A stretch of DNA of 64,000 bases from Curtobacterium sp. MCLR17_036 (GTDB lineage Bacteria; Actinomycetota; Actinomycetes; Actinomycetales; Microbacteriaceae): contig NZ_CP126269.1 of the NCBI RefSeq assembly GCF_003234445.2, positions 2,666,001-2,730,000 on the forward strand, written 5' to 3'. The stretch's first letter is position 1. The number at the start of each line of letters is the position of its first letter. The notes below the pieces were generated by a model. It did no database searches. It had not been told where the DNA came from and saw nothing but the letters and a program-made list of their open reading frames with translations. Positions 41,497 to 50,795 of the stretch are shown here, piece after piece. Position numbers and translations under genes: made by a program.

Positions 41497-42573
41497 TCAC
41501 TCGGCGGGCGTGGTCGAGCCGCCGGCCATGCTCGGCTCGGTGCCCTGCGGGTCCTCGGTGGCGCGCGCGTCGGCGTACCGGTCGCGCAGGTCGCGGGCCT
41601 TCTCGGAGCGGTACCAGTCGAGTCGTGCACCCGTCTCGACGGTCTGCATGCCGATCACGACCTTGCCGCGCGACTTCATCTCGGCCAGGTCCTCGTAGGC
41701 CTCGACGATGTACTCGAAGGGGTAGAACCCCGAGATGAGGACCTGCACCCGGCGGTCCTGCACGGCCTTCGCCAGCAGGGTCAGGAGCTCGCGGGTCTCC
41801 TCGTCCTCGGCGGGGGCGCGCAGGAACCGCACCTCGATGTCCCGCCGCTCCTCGGACGACACGAACCGCTCGTCGCTGACACCGAGTCGCTCTGCCAGCA
41901 GTTCGGCGTTGCTCTCGCCGTGGTTGTCGATGAAGGCCGTGATCGGGCGGCCGTCCGCGATGTCGCGGATCCGCTCCTCCTCGCCCTCGCCGTAGGCGAC
42001 CGGCAACGTGCCGATCTGCCGCAGGTAGTCGTGGTTGCGGGGGCTGCCGAGCGCGATGACGGTCGCGCCGGAGTCGTGCGCGAGCTGGCACTCGATGTGC
42101 CCGACGCCGCCGGCGGCCGCAGTGATGACCACGGTGTCGCCGGGGCCGAGGCGGAGCGACCGCACCACGGAGACGGCCGTGCAGCCGGCCAGGTACAGGC
42201 CGCCGGCGACCTCCCACCCGACGTGTTCCGGCTTCTTGATGACCGCACCGCGCGGCACCGCGATCCAGGTCGCGTGGGCACCGCCCGTGGGTGCGTGGCC
42301 CATGACCTCGTCGCCGACGCGCAGGTCCTTCACGCCGTCGCCGCGGGCGCGGACGATGCCGGCGAAGTCGACGCCCTGGTGCGCGGGGAACTCGAGGTCC
42401 ACGTGGTCCCGGAGCTTGCCCTCGCGCAGGAACCGCTCGATGTGGTTGAGGCCGGCCGCGACGATCTCGACGACGACCTCACCGGGTCCGGCCGTCGGCT
42501 TCTCCTGCGGGACGAGCTCGACGACGTCGAAGTCACCGTACCGGTCGAACTGGACTGCACTGCCGTGTCGCAT
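41497..42573 (-). CDS. NADPH:quinone reductase-like MDR oxidoreductase
   Basis: A 358-residue zinc-less medium-chain reductase. GroES-like domain GEVVVEIVAAGLNHIERFLREGKL and HQGVDFAGIVRARGDGVKDLRVGDEVMGHAPTGG. Rossmann domain VVITAAAGGVGHIECQLAHDSGATVIALGSPRNHDYLRQIG. C-terminal tail ends Thr-Pro-Ala-Glu. ATG at 42573 follows AAGGAGC. Carries a hairpin-family terminator downstream of the next gene, not its own. Confidence 0.88.
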   Translation of the reverse strand: MRHGSAVQFDRYGDFDVVELVPQEKPTAGPGEVVVEIVAAGLNHIERFLREGKLRDHVDLEFPAHQGVDFAGIVRARGDGVKDLRVGDEVMGHAPTGGAHATWIAVPRGAVIKKPEHVGWEVAGGLYLAGCTAVSVVRSLRLGPGDTVVITAAAGGVGHIECQLAHDSGATVIALGSPRNHDYLRQIGTLPVAYGEGEEERIRDIADGRPITAFIDNHGESNAELLAERLGVSDERFVSSEERRDIEVRFLRAPAEDEETRELLTLLAKAVQDRRVQVLISGFYPFEYIVEAYEDLAEMKSRGKVVIGMQTVETGARLDWYRSEKARDLRDRYADARATEDPQGTEPSMAGGSTTPAE

Positions 42574-42669
42574 GGCTGCTCCTTCGCTGCGTGGTGGCTC
42601 CGGCCTACTCGGTGTTCCCGCGTGCAGCCCGAACAGGCGGGGTACCGGCCTGCGGACGCGACCGGGCAA

Positions 42670-42713
42670 CGGACGGGAGGCCCGTGACGGATCCGCCACG
42701 GGCCTCCCGTCCG
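42670..42713. terminator. Hairpin of the GGACGGGAGGC family
   Basis: CGGACGGGAGGCCCGTG pairs with CACGGGCCTCCCGTCCG (17 bp) around a 10-nt loop. It lies between the phosphoesterase 3' end (42742) and the oxidoreductase start (42573), so it ends the phosphoesterase transcript. Confidence 0.75.
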
Positions 42714-42741
42714 CCTCGACGCGCGTCCACCGCGCGCGTCG

Positions 42742-43656
42742 TCAGTGCTTGCCGGCCTGCGCGATGACCGACGCGACCGCGTCGGCATCGAGGTGGAAGG
42801 CGAGCGGGTCGGCGTCGGGGTCGGGGACGCGGAACGGCGTCGACCAGATCGAGCCGTCCTCGGAGACGTCGACGACGAGCGCCCCGCTGCCGACGTGCGC
42901 CGACTCCTCGTCGTACGCGCCGGTCACGTCGGTGTCGTTCGCGACGCCCGGGGCGACGAGGACCGGGACGCCGGCCAGCGACCCGGCGAAGTGGTGGTGG
43001 TAGTGACCGCCGAGCACGACGCGGACGTCGGAGCCGCCGATCGCCCCGGCCAGGTCGCCGGGGTTCTGCAGGCGGAGGGCGTCGTGCAGTGCGGTCGGCG
43101 CGGGCAACGGCGGGTGGTGCAGGACGACGACGCTGCCGTGCGGCGCGTCGTCCCCGGCGAGCGCGGTGCGGAGCCGTTCGAGCGCGGCCTCGGACACCTC
43201 GCCGTACCCGGCTCCCGGCACGCTCGTGTCCACGGTGACGATGCGCCGGCCGGCGACGATCGACTGCCCGGAGACCGGGACCGTCGGCGGGTGGTACTCC
43301 ATCGTGTGTGCGAGCCGGACGCCGCCCTCGCCGAGCACGTGTCCGTTCGCGAGCACCTGGCGGAAGCCCTCGCGCAGGTCGTGGTTGCCGGGCACGGCGA
43401 CGAGGGCCGCTCCGTGCCGTTCCGCCCACCCGCCGACGCGCTCGAGCACGGCGGCGTACGACGCGCGGCTGCCGTCCTCGGAGACGTCCCCGGAGACCAC
43501 GACGAGCCCGACCCCGGGGACGCCCTCGGCATGGGCGAGCACGCGGTCGAGTGCGGCGGCGGTGTCGACCGACCCCTGGTGCAGGGCGCCGTCGCCCGTC
43601 AGGTGGGTGTCGGAGAGGTGGAGAATGCGGAGGGTTCCCGGTGCCGGCGGCTGCAT
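42742..43656 (-). CDS. Calcineurin-like metallophosphoesterase
   Basis: A 304-residue metal-dependent phosphoesterase of the CpdA type. Motifs: LHLSDTHLTGDG (D-x-H), VVVSGDVSEDGS (GD), PGNHDLREG (GNHD), HPP in VVLHHPPLPAP, and GHYHHHFAG (GHxH). Members cleave cAMP or other phosphodiesters; substrate uncertain. ATG at 43656; a GTG nine bases upstream is possible. Divergent from the threonine aldolase gene over 59 bp. Confidence 0.92.
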   Translation of the reverse strand: MQPPAPGTLRILHLSDTHLTGDGALHQGSVDTAAALDRVLAHAEGVPGVGLVVVSGDVSEDGSRASYAAVLERVGGWAERHGAALVAVPGNHDLREGFRQVLANGHVLGEGGVRLAHTMEYHPPTVPVSGQSIVAGRRIVTVDTSVPGAGYGEVSEAALERLRTALAGDDAPHGSVVVLHHPPLPAPTALHDALRLQNPGDLAGAIGGSDVRVVLGGHYHHHFAGSLAGVPVLVAPGVANDTDVTGAYDEESAHVGSGALVVDVSEDGSIWSTPFRVPDPDADPLAFHLDADAVASVIAQAGKH

Positions 43657-43715
43657 GCCCGCCACGGTACCTGCGCCGGTGGTCCAGCGGCTGGCGGGCG
43701 GGTTAGCGTTGCCTG

Positions 43716-44726
43716 GTGACCGACGCGCTCATCGACCTCCGCTCCGACACCGTCACCCGTCCGACCGCGGCCATGCGTGCCGCGATGGTCGACGCCGAGG
43801 TCGGCGACGACGTCTTCGGCGAGGACCCGGAGACCACGGCGCTCGAGCACGAGGTCGCCGCGCTGCTCGGGCACGAGGCCGGCCTGTTCACCCCGACGGG
43901 CTCCATGGCGAACCAGCTCGGGCTGCGGTTGCTCGTCGCCCCGGGAGCGGAGCTCGTCGCCGACCAGCAGGCGCACGTGGTGCGGGCCGAACTCGGTGCC
44001 GCCGCGGTGTTCTCCGGCATCACGACCCGGACGTGGCCGTCGGACCGCGGTCGACTCGTCGCCGACGCCGTGCGCGAGCTGGCCGAACCGAACGCCGGCG
44101 CCTACTCGGTGTCGACCGCCGCGATCGCGATCGAGAACACCCACAACTTCGGCGGCGGGACGATCCAGCCGCAGGACGAGGTCCGCGCGGTGCAGGCCTA
44201 CGCGCGGGCGCACGACGTCGCCGTGCACCTGGACGGCGCCCGGCTGTGGAACGCGCACGTCGCGTCGGGCACGCCCCTGCACGAGCTCGCCGACGGTTTC
44301 GACACCGTCTCGGTCTGCCTGTCGAAGGGCCTCGGCGCCCCGGTCGGGTCGGTGCTCGTCGGCTCGGCGGAGCGCATCGCCACGGCGCGGATCTGGCGGA
44401 AGCGGTACGGCGGGGGCATGCGGCAGACGGGGTTCCTCGCCGCGGCCGGCCGGTACGCCCTGGCCCACCACGTCGACCGGCTCGCCGAGGACCACGCGAA
44501 CGCGCGGCTGCTGGCCGAGGCCCTCGACGTCGACCCGTCACACGTCGACACGAACATCGTCTTCGCCGAGGTCGCCGACCCGGCCGCCTTCGTCGAGGCC
44601 GCGGCCGCCGGCGGGGTCCGGCTCATGCAGCTCGGGCCGCGTCGGGTCCGGCTCGTGACGCACCTCGACGTCAGTCAGGAGGACGCCGTCCGGGCGGCCG
44701 AGGTGCTGCGGACGCTCCCCCGCTGA
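43716..44726 (+). CDS. ltaE: Low-specificity L-threonine aldolase
   Basis: A 336-residue PLP enzyme cleaving threonine and allo-threonine to glycine and acetaldehyde. Signature blocks: LRSDTVTRPTAAMRAAM at the start, GDDVFGEDPETTALEHEVAALLG, ENTHNFGGGTIQP, HLDGARLWNA, and the PLP lysine Lys204 in SVCLSKGLGAPVGS. GTG at 43716. Length is typical. Confidence 0.93.
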   Translation: MTDALIDLRSDTVTRPTAAMRAAMVDAEVGDDVFGEDPETTALEHEVAALLGHEAGLFTPTGSMANQLGLRLLVAPGAELVADQQAHVVRAELGAAAVFSGITTRTWPSDRGRLVADAVRELAEPNAGAYSVSTAAIAIENTHNFGGGTIQPQDEVRAVQAYARAHDVAVHLDGARLWNAHVASGTPLHELADGFDTVSVCLSKGLGAPVGSVLVGSAERIATARIWRKRYGGGMRQTGFLAAAGRYALAHHVDRLAEDHANARLLAEALDVDPSHVDTNIVFAEVADPAAFVEAAAAGGVRLMQLGPRRVRLVTHLDVSQEDAVRAAEVLRTLPR

Positions 44727-44760
44727 CACGGGCTCGGGAGCACGTCGCTCCGCACCGCGC

Positions 44761-45136
44761 CCGGGATTCGCGCCGCGCACCGCGCCCTGGGTCCGCGCCG
44801 GGGTCCGGGGCCCGCGCCGGGGATCCGCGCCGCGCACCACGCCCTGGGTCCGCGCCGGGGTCCGGTGCCCGCGCCGGGACCCGTCCTCTCTCGTGATCGC
44901 TGACGGTCCTGGTTCGTGCAGTCCGGGGATCGCGAACCACGACCGTCACGCACGCGACGGCTTCTCGGTCCGCAGCCGACGTGGCACGCGCGTCCCGGCA
45001 GTGCGGCGACGCGGCGACGCGGCGACGCGGCGATGCGGCGATGCGGCGATGCGGCGACCCGACGATCGCGGCGGCTCGACGATCCGGCGATCCGGCGATC
45101 CGGCGATCCGGCGACCCGACGACCCGACGACCTGAC
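44761..45136. repeat. Repeat-rich intergenic region with duplicated 57-bp unit and 8-bp arrays
   Basis: The 706-bp gap from 44727 to 45432 holds: a 56/57-bp direct repeat (44761-44816 and 44817-44873, containing GCGCCCTGGGTCCGCGCCGG-like text); seven units of GCGGCGAC/GCGGCGAT (45003-45058); seven of GATCCGGC/GACCCGAC (45081-45136); a palindrome at 45268; and the GH16 promoter. The 8-bp period is not a multiple of three. No gene is seen. Confidence 0.8.
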
Positions 45137-45267
45137 GGCCCCGACGACCCCGCCGACCCGACGGCCGCGGCGCCTGGCACCTGGCGGCTCGACGGCCTCG
45201 GCGCGGCGCGGCGGGGCGGTGAACAGGAGGCGAAGGAATCGCGCCGGGGGTGCAGATTGCGGTCATC

Positions 45268-45283
45268 ACCCCCGAACGGGGGT
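45268..45283. promoter_or_regulatory. Palindrome ACCCCCGAACGGGGGT ahead of the GH16 gene
   Basis: A 7-bp-armed perfect palindrome followed by AATCAT, about 157 bp before the GTG at 45433. It shares its core CCCCG-N2-CGGGG and GGGGGTA flank with the site at 7944. Confidence 0.35.
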
Positions 45284-45432
45284 AATCATCGTGCATGATG
45301 TCCCGGGCGCCCACGACGGACGCCGTCCATGCCAGTGCCCCACCTCACCGAGGAGCCCGACATCGCAACCCAAACCCTGCGCCGTCCCCAGCGCACCAGC
45401 GACCACCTGACCACTGCCGACCGGAGCACGCG

Positions 45433-46404
45433 GTGAACCGCCGCGTCCTCATCGCCGCCGCCACCACCGGTGCGCTCGTGCTCGGTGTCCCGACCGCAGC
45501 CTCCGCCACCGCTTGGTGGGGCTGGGACGGCCACCACCACCGTCACCACGCCCCGCCGACGGCCCCGCCCACGTCCGACCCCACCGACCCGGACACGCTG
45601 ACCCCGTCACCCGCTCCGTCGGAGTCGTCGGCTCCGGAACCCTCGGAGACGACGGACCCGGTGCCGACGGACCCGGTGCCGACGGAGACGCCGACGCAGG
45701 ACCCGGCTCCCGCCCCGGCGGACGAGCCGACGGCGACCCCCACGCCCGAGCCCGCCCCGGTCGACGAGGCCGCCACGGCAGCGTCCCCGCCGGACTCCTC
45801 GTTCGTCGAGCAGTTCTCGGCGGGTGCGGCGCTCGGCCAGGTCGCGTCGGCGTACGCGCAGTCGTGGCAGCCGTACCCGGACGGCACCTCGGGCATCTAC
45901 GCGCCGAGCCGCACGGTCACGGCGCACGACGGCGTCCTCGACGTCGCACTCGGCACCGGTGCGGGTGCTGCGGGCACCTTCGGCACGAAGACCGGCGCCT
46001 GGGACCACGTCGGCGGCTCGTTCTCCGTGCGTGCACGGGCGACCGGCGGCGACGGCAACGGGGCGGCCTTCATGCTCTGGCCGACGTCGAACCGGTGGGC
46101 CGACGGCGAGATCGACTTCCCCGAGGGCAACTTCGAGGCGAGCCCGTCCGCCTTCCAGCACTCGATGACCCCGGGCCGCGAAGCCGAGCGGGTCCAGGTG
46201 CCGAGCGGCGTCTCGTGGCGCGACTGGCACACCTACACGGTGGACTGGGACCCCGGTCGGTCGGTCACCTACAAGGTCGACGGTCAGGTGCTCCACACGG
46301 TGACGCAGGACGTCCCGACGACGCCGCACCGCTTCATGTTCCAGGTCGGCAACTGGGGCGCGTCCGGACACCTGCTCATCGACTGGGTGTCCACCACCGA
46401 GTGA
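45433..46404 (+). CDS. Secreted GH16-family glycosyl hydrolase
   Basis: A 323-residue exported enzyme. Signal peptide VNRRVLIAAATTGALVLGVPTAASATA. A long Pro/Thr/Glu linker (about residues 42-115) follows. The catalytic domain has the GH16 active-site pattern ExDxxE at WADGEIDFPEGNF, with Glu226, Asp228 and Glu231. GH16 enzymes cut beta-1,3/1,4-glucans, agars or carrageenans; the sequence FSAGAALGQVAS... suggests a laminarinase/lichenase-like role, unproven. GTG at 45433 gives the full signal peptide. Confidence 0.88.
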   Translation: MNRRVLIAAATTGALVLGVPTAASATAWWGWDGHHHRHHAPPTAPPTSDPTDPDTLTPSPAPSESSAPEPSETTDPVPTDPVPTETPTQDPAPAPADEPTATPTPEPAPVDEAATAASPPDSSFVEQFSAGAALGQVASAYAQSWQPYPDGTSGIYAPSRTVTAHDGVLDVALGTGAGAAGTFGTKTGAWDHVGGSFSVRARATGGDGNGAAFMLWPTSNRWADGEIDFPEGNFEASPSAFQHSMTPGREAERVQVPSGVSWRDWHTYTVDWDPGRSVTYKVDGQVLHTVTQDVPTTPHRFMFQVGNWGASGHLLIDWVSTTE

Positions 46405-46502
46405 GCGGTGCGGGCCCGAGGGGGCCTGCGCGACCGCGCCCCGCTGCGGTCGTTGCGCCCGATCTCACCGGGGCGCGACGACCGTGACGGGGCGCGGCCA
46501 AC

Positions 46503-46539
46503 GATCCGGGACCCGTGTCGTCAGGCAGGATCCCGGATC
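46503..46539. terminator. Inverted repeat at the 3' end of the membrane-protein gene
   Basis: GATCCGGGA pairs with TCCCGGATC (9 bp); the loop contains the minus-strand gene's stop. It can stop both the GH16 and the minus-strand transcript. Confidence 0.45.
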
Positions 46540-47084
46540 GGAACGACGCCCGACGACCCGGGCAGGGCGGGGAGCGGTTCGAGGGCGGGGAGCAGTCCGT
46601 CGATCGAGCGCACCGACCGTCGGGCGTCCCGGTACCCCCAGGCACACAGCACGACGAAGACCACGAGGAACCCCCACCACAGCGGGGTGATCGTGAACGC
46701 GGCCCAGATCGAGAACCCGGCGCCGAGCACCGCCATCACCGGGACGATCGCCAGTGTGGAGCGGTACCGACGTCGCAGCAGCTCGAGTTCGGGGCGCCAC
46801 ACGGACGCGTCGACCCGCTCGTGCTCGGGCAGGGCGCCGGTCCGGACCGCACGCTGCACCGCGACCGTGCCCTGCGCGCCGCCGAGACGCCGCCGGCGGT
46901 TGCGGATGGCGAACCCGAAGCACACCGTCGCGATGCTCGCATAGAAGAACGCGCCGACCGCCCGCTGCAGCGGCGCGAAGCCGTCGGCCTCGACGAGCAC
47001 GCCCAGGGCGAACCAGGCCGCGAAGAGCAGGGCGAAGATCAGCGGCAGCAGTGCCGGCAGCGGCAGTGCACGCATGCGGTCCAT
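46521..47084 (-). CDS. Predicted membrane protein of unknown function
   Basis: A 187-residue protein with three to four hydrophobic helices: LPALLPLIFALLFAAWFALGVLV, VGAFFYASIATVCFGFAI, LAIVPVMAVLGAGFSIWAAFT and WWGFLVVFVVLCAWGYRD. Not recognised. The ATG at 47084 follows GGGGAAC. The longer frame up to 47714 covers the NUDIX gene on the other strand and was rejected. Divergent from the NUDIX gene. Confidence 0.7.
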   Translation of the reverse strand: MDRMRALPLPALLPLIFALLFAAWFALGVLVEADGFAPLQRAVGAFFYASIATVCFGFAIRNRRRRLGGAQGTVAVQRAVRTGALPEHERVDASVWRPELELLRRRYRSTLAIVPVMAVLGAGFSIWAAFTITPLWWGFLVVFVVLCAWGYRDARRSVRSIDGLLPALEPLPALPGSSGVVPIRDPA

Positions 47085-47176
47085 CGTTGTTCCCCAGACG
47101 TTCGAGTGACCCGTTCCCGGCCCACCGTGGCGGACCCGGCCGAGAGACCGCTGAACGCGCCGCCTAGGCTGGACCG

Positions 47177-47905
47177 GTGACGATCGACCGGCGGGAGACA
47201 GCAGTCGCGGCGCGGGCCGCGCTCGCCGGCGTCGTCGGACCGGACCGCCCGGCCGCGCACGGGTCGCTCGACCGGCGGTCCTCCACCGGCCCGCGCCGGG
47301 CTGCCGTCCTGATGCTCTTCGGCGTGCTCGACGACGTCCCGAGCACCCGCACGCCGAGCGACCACCCCACCGGCGCCCCGGCCGTCGGCCGCGACCTCGA
47401 CGTCCTGCTCTTGGCCCGTGCGGCGACCCTCCGCTCGCACCCCGGCGAGGTCGCCTTCCCGGGCGGCCGCATCGATCCCGGGGACCGTGACGCCACCGCC
47501 GCCGCCCTGCGCGAGGCCCGTGAGGAGACCGGCATCGACACCGCCGGTGTCGAGGTGCTCGGGACGCTGCCCGCGGTGCCGCTCGAGCACTCGAACCACC
47601 TGGTCCGACCGGTGCTGGGGTGGTGGCGGGAGCCGTCACCGATCCGGGTGGTCGACGAACGCGAGTCGGCCGCGGTGTTCCGGGTCCCCGTGGCGGACCT
47701 CCTCGACCCGGCACGACGCGGCGTCACCGTCCTGCGGAACGGCGGGCGGGAGTGGCGCGGTCCCGCGTTCACCGTGGAGTCGGCGCACGGACCGCACCTG
47801 GTGTGGGGGTTCACCGCCGGACTGCTCGACGCACTGTTCGATCGGCTCGGCTGGACCGAACCGTGGGACGCCGACCGCGTGGTCCCCCTGCCGCCGACCG
47901 CCTGA
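47177..47905 (+). CDS. NUDIX hydrolase, CoA pyrophosphatase-like
   Basis: A 242-residue NUDIX enzyme. The NUDIX box reads GRIDPGDRDATAAALREAREETG, preceded by LRSHPGEVAFPGG, the UPF0035 motif that characterises CoA-cleaving members. Members hydrolyse CoA or related pyrophosphates. GTG at 47177. Downstream 48070 is a GH13 gene, with a 164-bp gap holding its promoter. Confidence 0.88.
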   Translation: MTIDRRETAVAARAALAGVVGPDRPAAHGSLDRRSSTGPRRAAVLMLFGVLDDVPSTRTPSDHPTGAPAVGRDLDVLLLARAATLRSHPGEVAFPGGRIDPGDRDATAAALREAREETGIDTAGVEVLGTLPAVPLEHSNHLVRPVLGWWREPSPIRVVDERESAAVFRVPVADLLDPARRGVTVLRNGGREWRGPAFTVESAHGPHLVWGFTAGLLDALFDRLGWTEPWDADRVVPLPPTA

Positions 47906-48069
47906 CCCGCGCCGAGCGCGCCCCACCGACCACCCCCAGCCGAGTCCAGAGCGCCCCGCGCCCCGCCCGACCGGAACTGGGAGAGTCCCGCGTTCCTCCG
48001 GCCGGACCCGGCGGGACCGGAGAAGAGTGCAGGGACCGGCACGACCACCACAACGAAGGAAGCACCGCG

Positions 48070-49731
48070 ATGACCGACGTCCTGCCCACGACGGGAACGG
48101 CAGCCACCGACGAGACCTGGTGGCGCCAGGCGAGCGTCTACCAGATCTACCCGCGCTCGTTCGCCGACGCGAACGGCGACGGCATCGGCGACCTGCCGGG
48201 CATCACCGAGCGCGTGCCGTACCTGGCCTCGCTCGGCATCGAGGCCGTCTGGCTCAGCCCGTTCTACCCGTCCGCCCTCGCCGACGGCGGCTACGACGTC
48301 GACGACTACCGTGACGTCGACCCGCGGCTCGGCTCCCTCGACGACTTCGACCGCCTGGTCGAGGCGCTGCACGGCGCCGGCATCCGGGTCATCGTCGACG
48401 TGGTCCCCAACCACACGAGCGACCGACACGTGTGGTTCCGCGAGGCCCTGGCGTCGGAGAAGGGCTCGGCGGCCCGCGACCGCTACGTCTTCCGCGACGG
48501 CACCGGCCCGGACGGCCAGGAGCCGCCGGCCGACTGGGTGTCGATCTTCGGCGGCCCGGCCTGGTCCCCCGTCGGCGACGGCCAGTGGTACCTGCACAAC
48601 TTCGCGAAGGAGCAGCCCGACCTGAACTGGGCGAACCGCGAGGTCCGCGACGACTTCCTGCACACGCTGCGCTTCTGGTCCGACCGCGGGGTGGACGGCT
48701 TCCGGATCGACGTCGCCCACGGGCTGGCGAAGGACCTGCCCGAGGGCGAGCTGCCGACGTGGGCCGAGGTCCTCGCCGCGCCGAAGGACGGCTCGCACAT
48801 CCTCTGGGACCGCGACGACGTGCACGAGATCTACGCCGAGTGGCGGAAGGTGTTCGACGAGTACACGCCGGCCCGCACCGCGGTCGCCGAGGCCTGGGTC
48901 GCGGCCGACCGCCGCGCGCGCTACGCGAGCGCCGACGGGCTCGGCCAGGCGTTCAACTTCGACCTGCTCGAGGCCGACTTCGACGCCGGCACATTCCGGG
49001 AGATCATCGAGTTCAACCTCGGCCTCGCCGAGCAGTCGGGCTCGTCGACCACGTGGGTGTTCTCGAACCACGACGTCGTCCGCCACCCGACCCGCTACGC
49101 ACTGCCGCCGCGGAACGGCTCCCCCGACAAGCAGGGCAGCGCCTGGCTGCTCGCCGGCGGGTCCCGCGACGACCTCGACCTCGCGCTCGGCCTGCGCCGC
49201 GCGCAGGCGGCGACGCTGCTCGAGCTCGCCCTGCCCGGCTCCGCGTACCTGTACCAGGGCGAGGAGCTCGGCCTGCACGAGGTCGGCGACATCCCGGACG
49301 CCGACCGCCAGGACCCCGCGTTCTTCCGGAACCCCGGCGTCGACGTCGGCCGCGACGGCTGCCGCGTCCCGATCCCGTGGACCCGCTCCGGCCCGTCGTA
49401 CGGCTTCGGTCCGGGCGGCTCGCACCTGCCGCAGCCGGCCTGGTTCGCCGGGTCGAGCGTCGAGGCCGAGGACGCCGACCCGGACTCGACGCTCAACCTG
49501 TACCGGAAGGCCCTCGCCCTGCGCGGGCAGCTGCAGTCCGAGGAGCGGCTCGAGTGGCTCGAGACCGGCCGCGACGACGTGCTCGCCTTCCGTCGTCCGA
49601 ACGGCTGGACGAGCGTGACGGTGTTCGGCGACGAGCCCTTCGCCCTGCCGTCGGGCGAGCTGCTGCTCGCCTCGGCTCCGGTGGCCGACGGCACGCTGGC
49701 CGGCGTCGGTACCGCCTGGTTGCGTTCCTGA
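48070..49731 (+). CDS. GH13 alpha-glucosidase
   Basis: A 553-residue intracellular glucosidase. WWRQASVYQIYPRSFADANGDGIGDL opens the TIM barrel; nucleophile Asp214 in GVDGFRIDVAHG; acid/base Glu274 in AVAEAWV; Asp335 in FSNHDVVR. This is the oligo-alpha-glucosidase/MalL-like layout, acting on maltose, isomaltose or sucrose. ATG at 48070 follows GAAGGAAGC. A perfect palindrome terminator follows. No transporter next to it. Confidence 0.93.
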   Translation: MTDVLPTTGTAATDETWWRQASVYQIYPRSFADANGDGIGDLPGITERVPYLASLGIEAVWLSPFYPSALADGGYDVDDYRDVDPRLGSLDDFDRLVEALHGAGIRVIVDVVPNHTSDRHVWFREALASEKGSAARDRYVFRDGTGPDGQEPPADWVSIFGGPAWSPVGDGQWYLHNFAKEQPDLNWANREVRDDFLHTLRFWSDRGVDGFRIDVAHGLAKDLPEGELPTWAEVLAAPKDGSHILWDRDDVHEIYAEWRKVFDEYTPARTAVAEAWVAADRRARYASADGLGQAFNFDLLEADFDAGTFREIIEFNLGLAEQSGSSTTWVFSNHDVVRHPTRYALPPRNGSPDKQGSAWLLAGGSRDDLDLALGLRRAQAATLLELALPGSAYLYQGEELGLHEVGDIPDADRQDPAFFRNPGVDVGRDGCRVPIPWTRSGPSYGFGPGGSHLPQPAWFAGSSVEAEDADPDSTLNLYRKALALRGQLQSEERLEWLETGRDDVLAFRRPNGWTSVTVFGDEPFALPSGELLLASAPVADGTLAGVGTAWLRS

Positions 49732-49761
49732 GCCGGGCACGCGTCAGGCACGCGACCGGGT

Positions 49762-49809
49762 GACGGACGGGAGGCCCGTGGCGGCGCCGCCACGGGCCTC
49801 CCGTCCGTC
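49762..49809. terminator. Perfect 48-bp palindrome, hairpin family
   Basis: GACGGACGGGAGGCCCGTGG... forms 24-bp arms with no loop, 30 bases after the GH13 stop. It is the most complete member of the GGACGGGAGGC family. Confidence 0.85.
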
Positions 49810-49856
49810 CGCCGTCACCGTCCCGATCCGTCAGCCGGTCCCGGTAGGGTCGCGGC

Positions 49857-50795
49857 ATGAGCGGGGCGAGCATCGACGTGCGGGACTTCGTGATGCGGTT
49901 CGGCGACCGCACCGTCGTCGACCGCCTGTCGTTCGACATCGCTCCCGGTGAGACGTTCGGGTTGCTCGGCAGCAACGGCTCCGGCAAGACCACCACGATC
50001 CGTGCCCTGCTCGGCATCACCGCCCCGACCGAGGGCACCCTGACGATCGACGGCGAACCGTACCGACCCGCGACCGGTGGGATCGGCTACCTGCCCGAGG
50101 AGCGCGGGCTGTACCGCAAGGAGTCCGTCATCGACGTGATGTCGTACTTCGGCCGGTTGCGGGGCCTGCGCGGCACGGACGCCACGGCCTGGAGCATGGA
50201 CTACCTGGCCCGCGTCGGCCTTGCGGACCGCGCGAAGGCCCGCGTCGACAAGCTCTCCGGCGGCCAGCAGCAGAAGGTGCAGCTCGGCATCACGATCATG
50301 GACCGGCCGCGGCTGCTCATCCTCGACGAACCAACGAAGGGCCTCGACCCGGTCAACCGACGACTGCTGCTCGACCTGGTCGCCGAGCGCAAGGCCGACG
50401 GCGCCACCGTGATCCTCGTCACGCACCACATGGACGAGGTCGAACGGCTCTGCGACCGCATCCTGCTGCTCAAGGACGGCACCGCCGCCGCGTACGGCAC
50501 GATCCCGGACGTGCAGGACGCCTTCGGCGGCGCCGTCGCGCGCGTCGGGGTCGACGGCACGGTCCCGCCGTCCGACCTGTACCGGCTCGCCCGGCACGAG
50601 GGGCACGTCGCCTACCTGGTGCCGACCGCGGCCGCGGCCGCCGACGGCGCGGACATCCTGGCGTCGCTCGTCGCCGCCGGTGTGCACGTCACCGCGTTCG
50701 CGATGCGCCGGATCCCCCTCGACGAGATCTTCGTGCAGGTGTACGGCCACGACGCCCTGACGGCGGAGACCGCCGGTGCGGGGGCCCGCGCGTGA
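49857..50795 (+). CDS. ABC transporter ATP-binding protein (NatA-like)
   Basis: A 312-residue ATPase: Walker A LLGSNGSGKTTTIRALLG at about residue 38, signature KLSGGQQQKVQLGITIM, Walker B LLILDEPTKGLDPVNRR. The DxNDTL-like C-terminal domain and the Nat-type partner suggest sodium or drug efflux. Coupled to the permease by GTGA overlap. Confidence 0.92.
   Translation: MSGASIDVRDFVMRFGDRTVVDRLSFDIAPGETFGLLGSNGSGKTTTIRALLGITAPTEGTLTIDGEPYRPATGGIGYLPEERGLYRKESVIDVMSYFGRLRGLRGTDATAWSMDYLARVGLADRAKARVDKLSGGQQQKVQLGITIMDRPRLLILDEPTKGLDPVNRRLLLDLVAERKADGATVILVTHHMDEVERLCDRILLLKDGTAAAYGTIPDVQDAFGGAVARVGVDGTVPPSDLYRLARHEGHVAYLVPTAAAAADGADILASLVAAGVHVTAFAMRRIPLDEIFVQVYGHDALTAETAGAGARA

Noticed and set aside
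45268..45283. LexA (SOS) box
   Set aside because: The CGAAC core is present but the flanks do not fit the actinobacterial TCGAAC-N4-GTTCGA pattern.
47164..49740. An 858-residue open frame on the minus strand
   Set aside because: Antisense to the GH13 and NUDIX genes, with repetitive Arg/Val/Gly/Asp composition typical of shadow frames.
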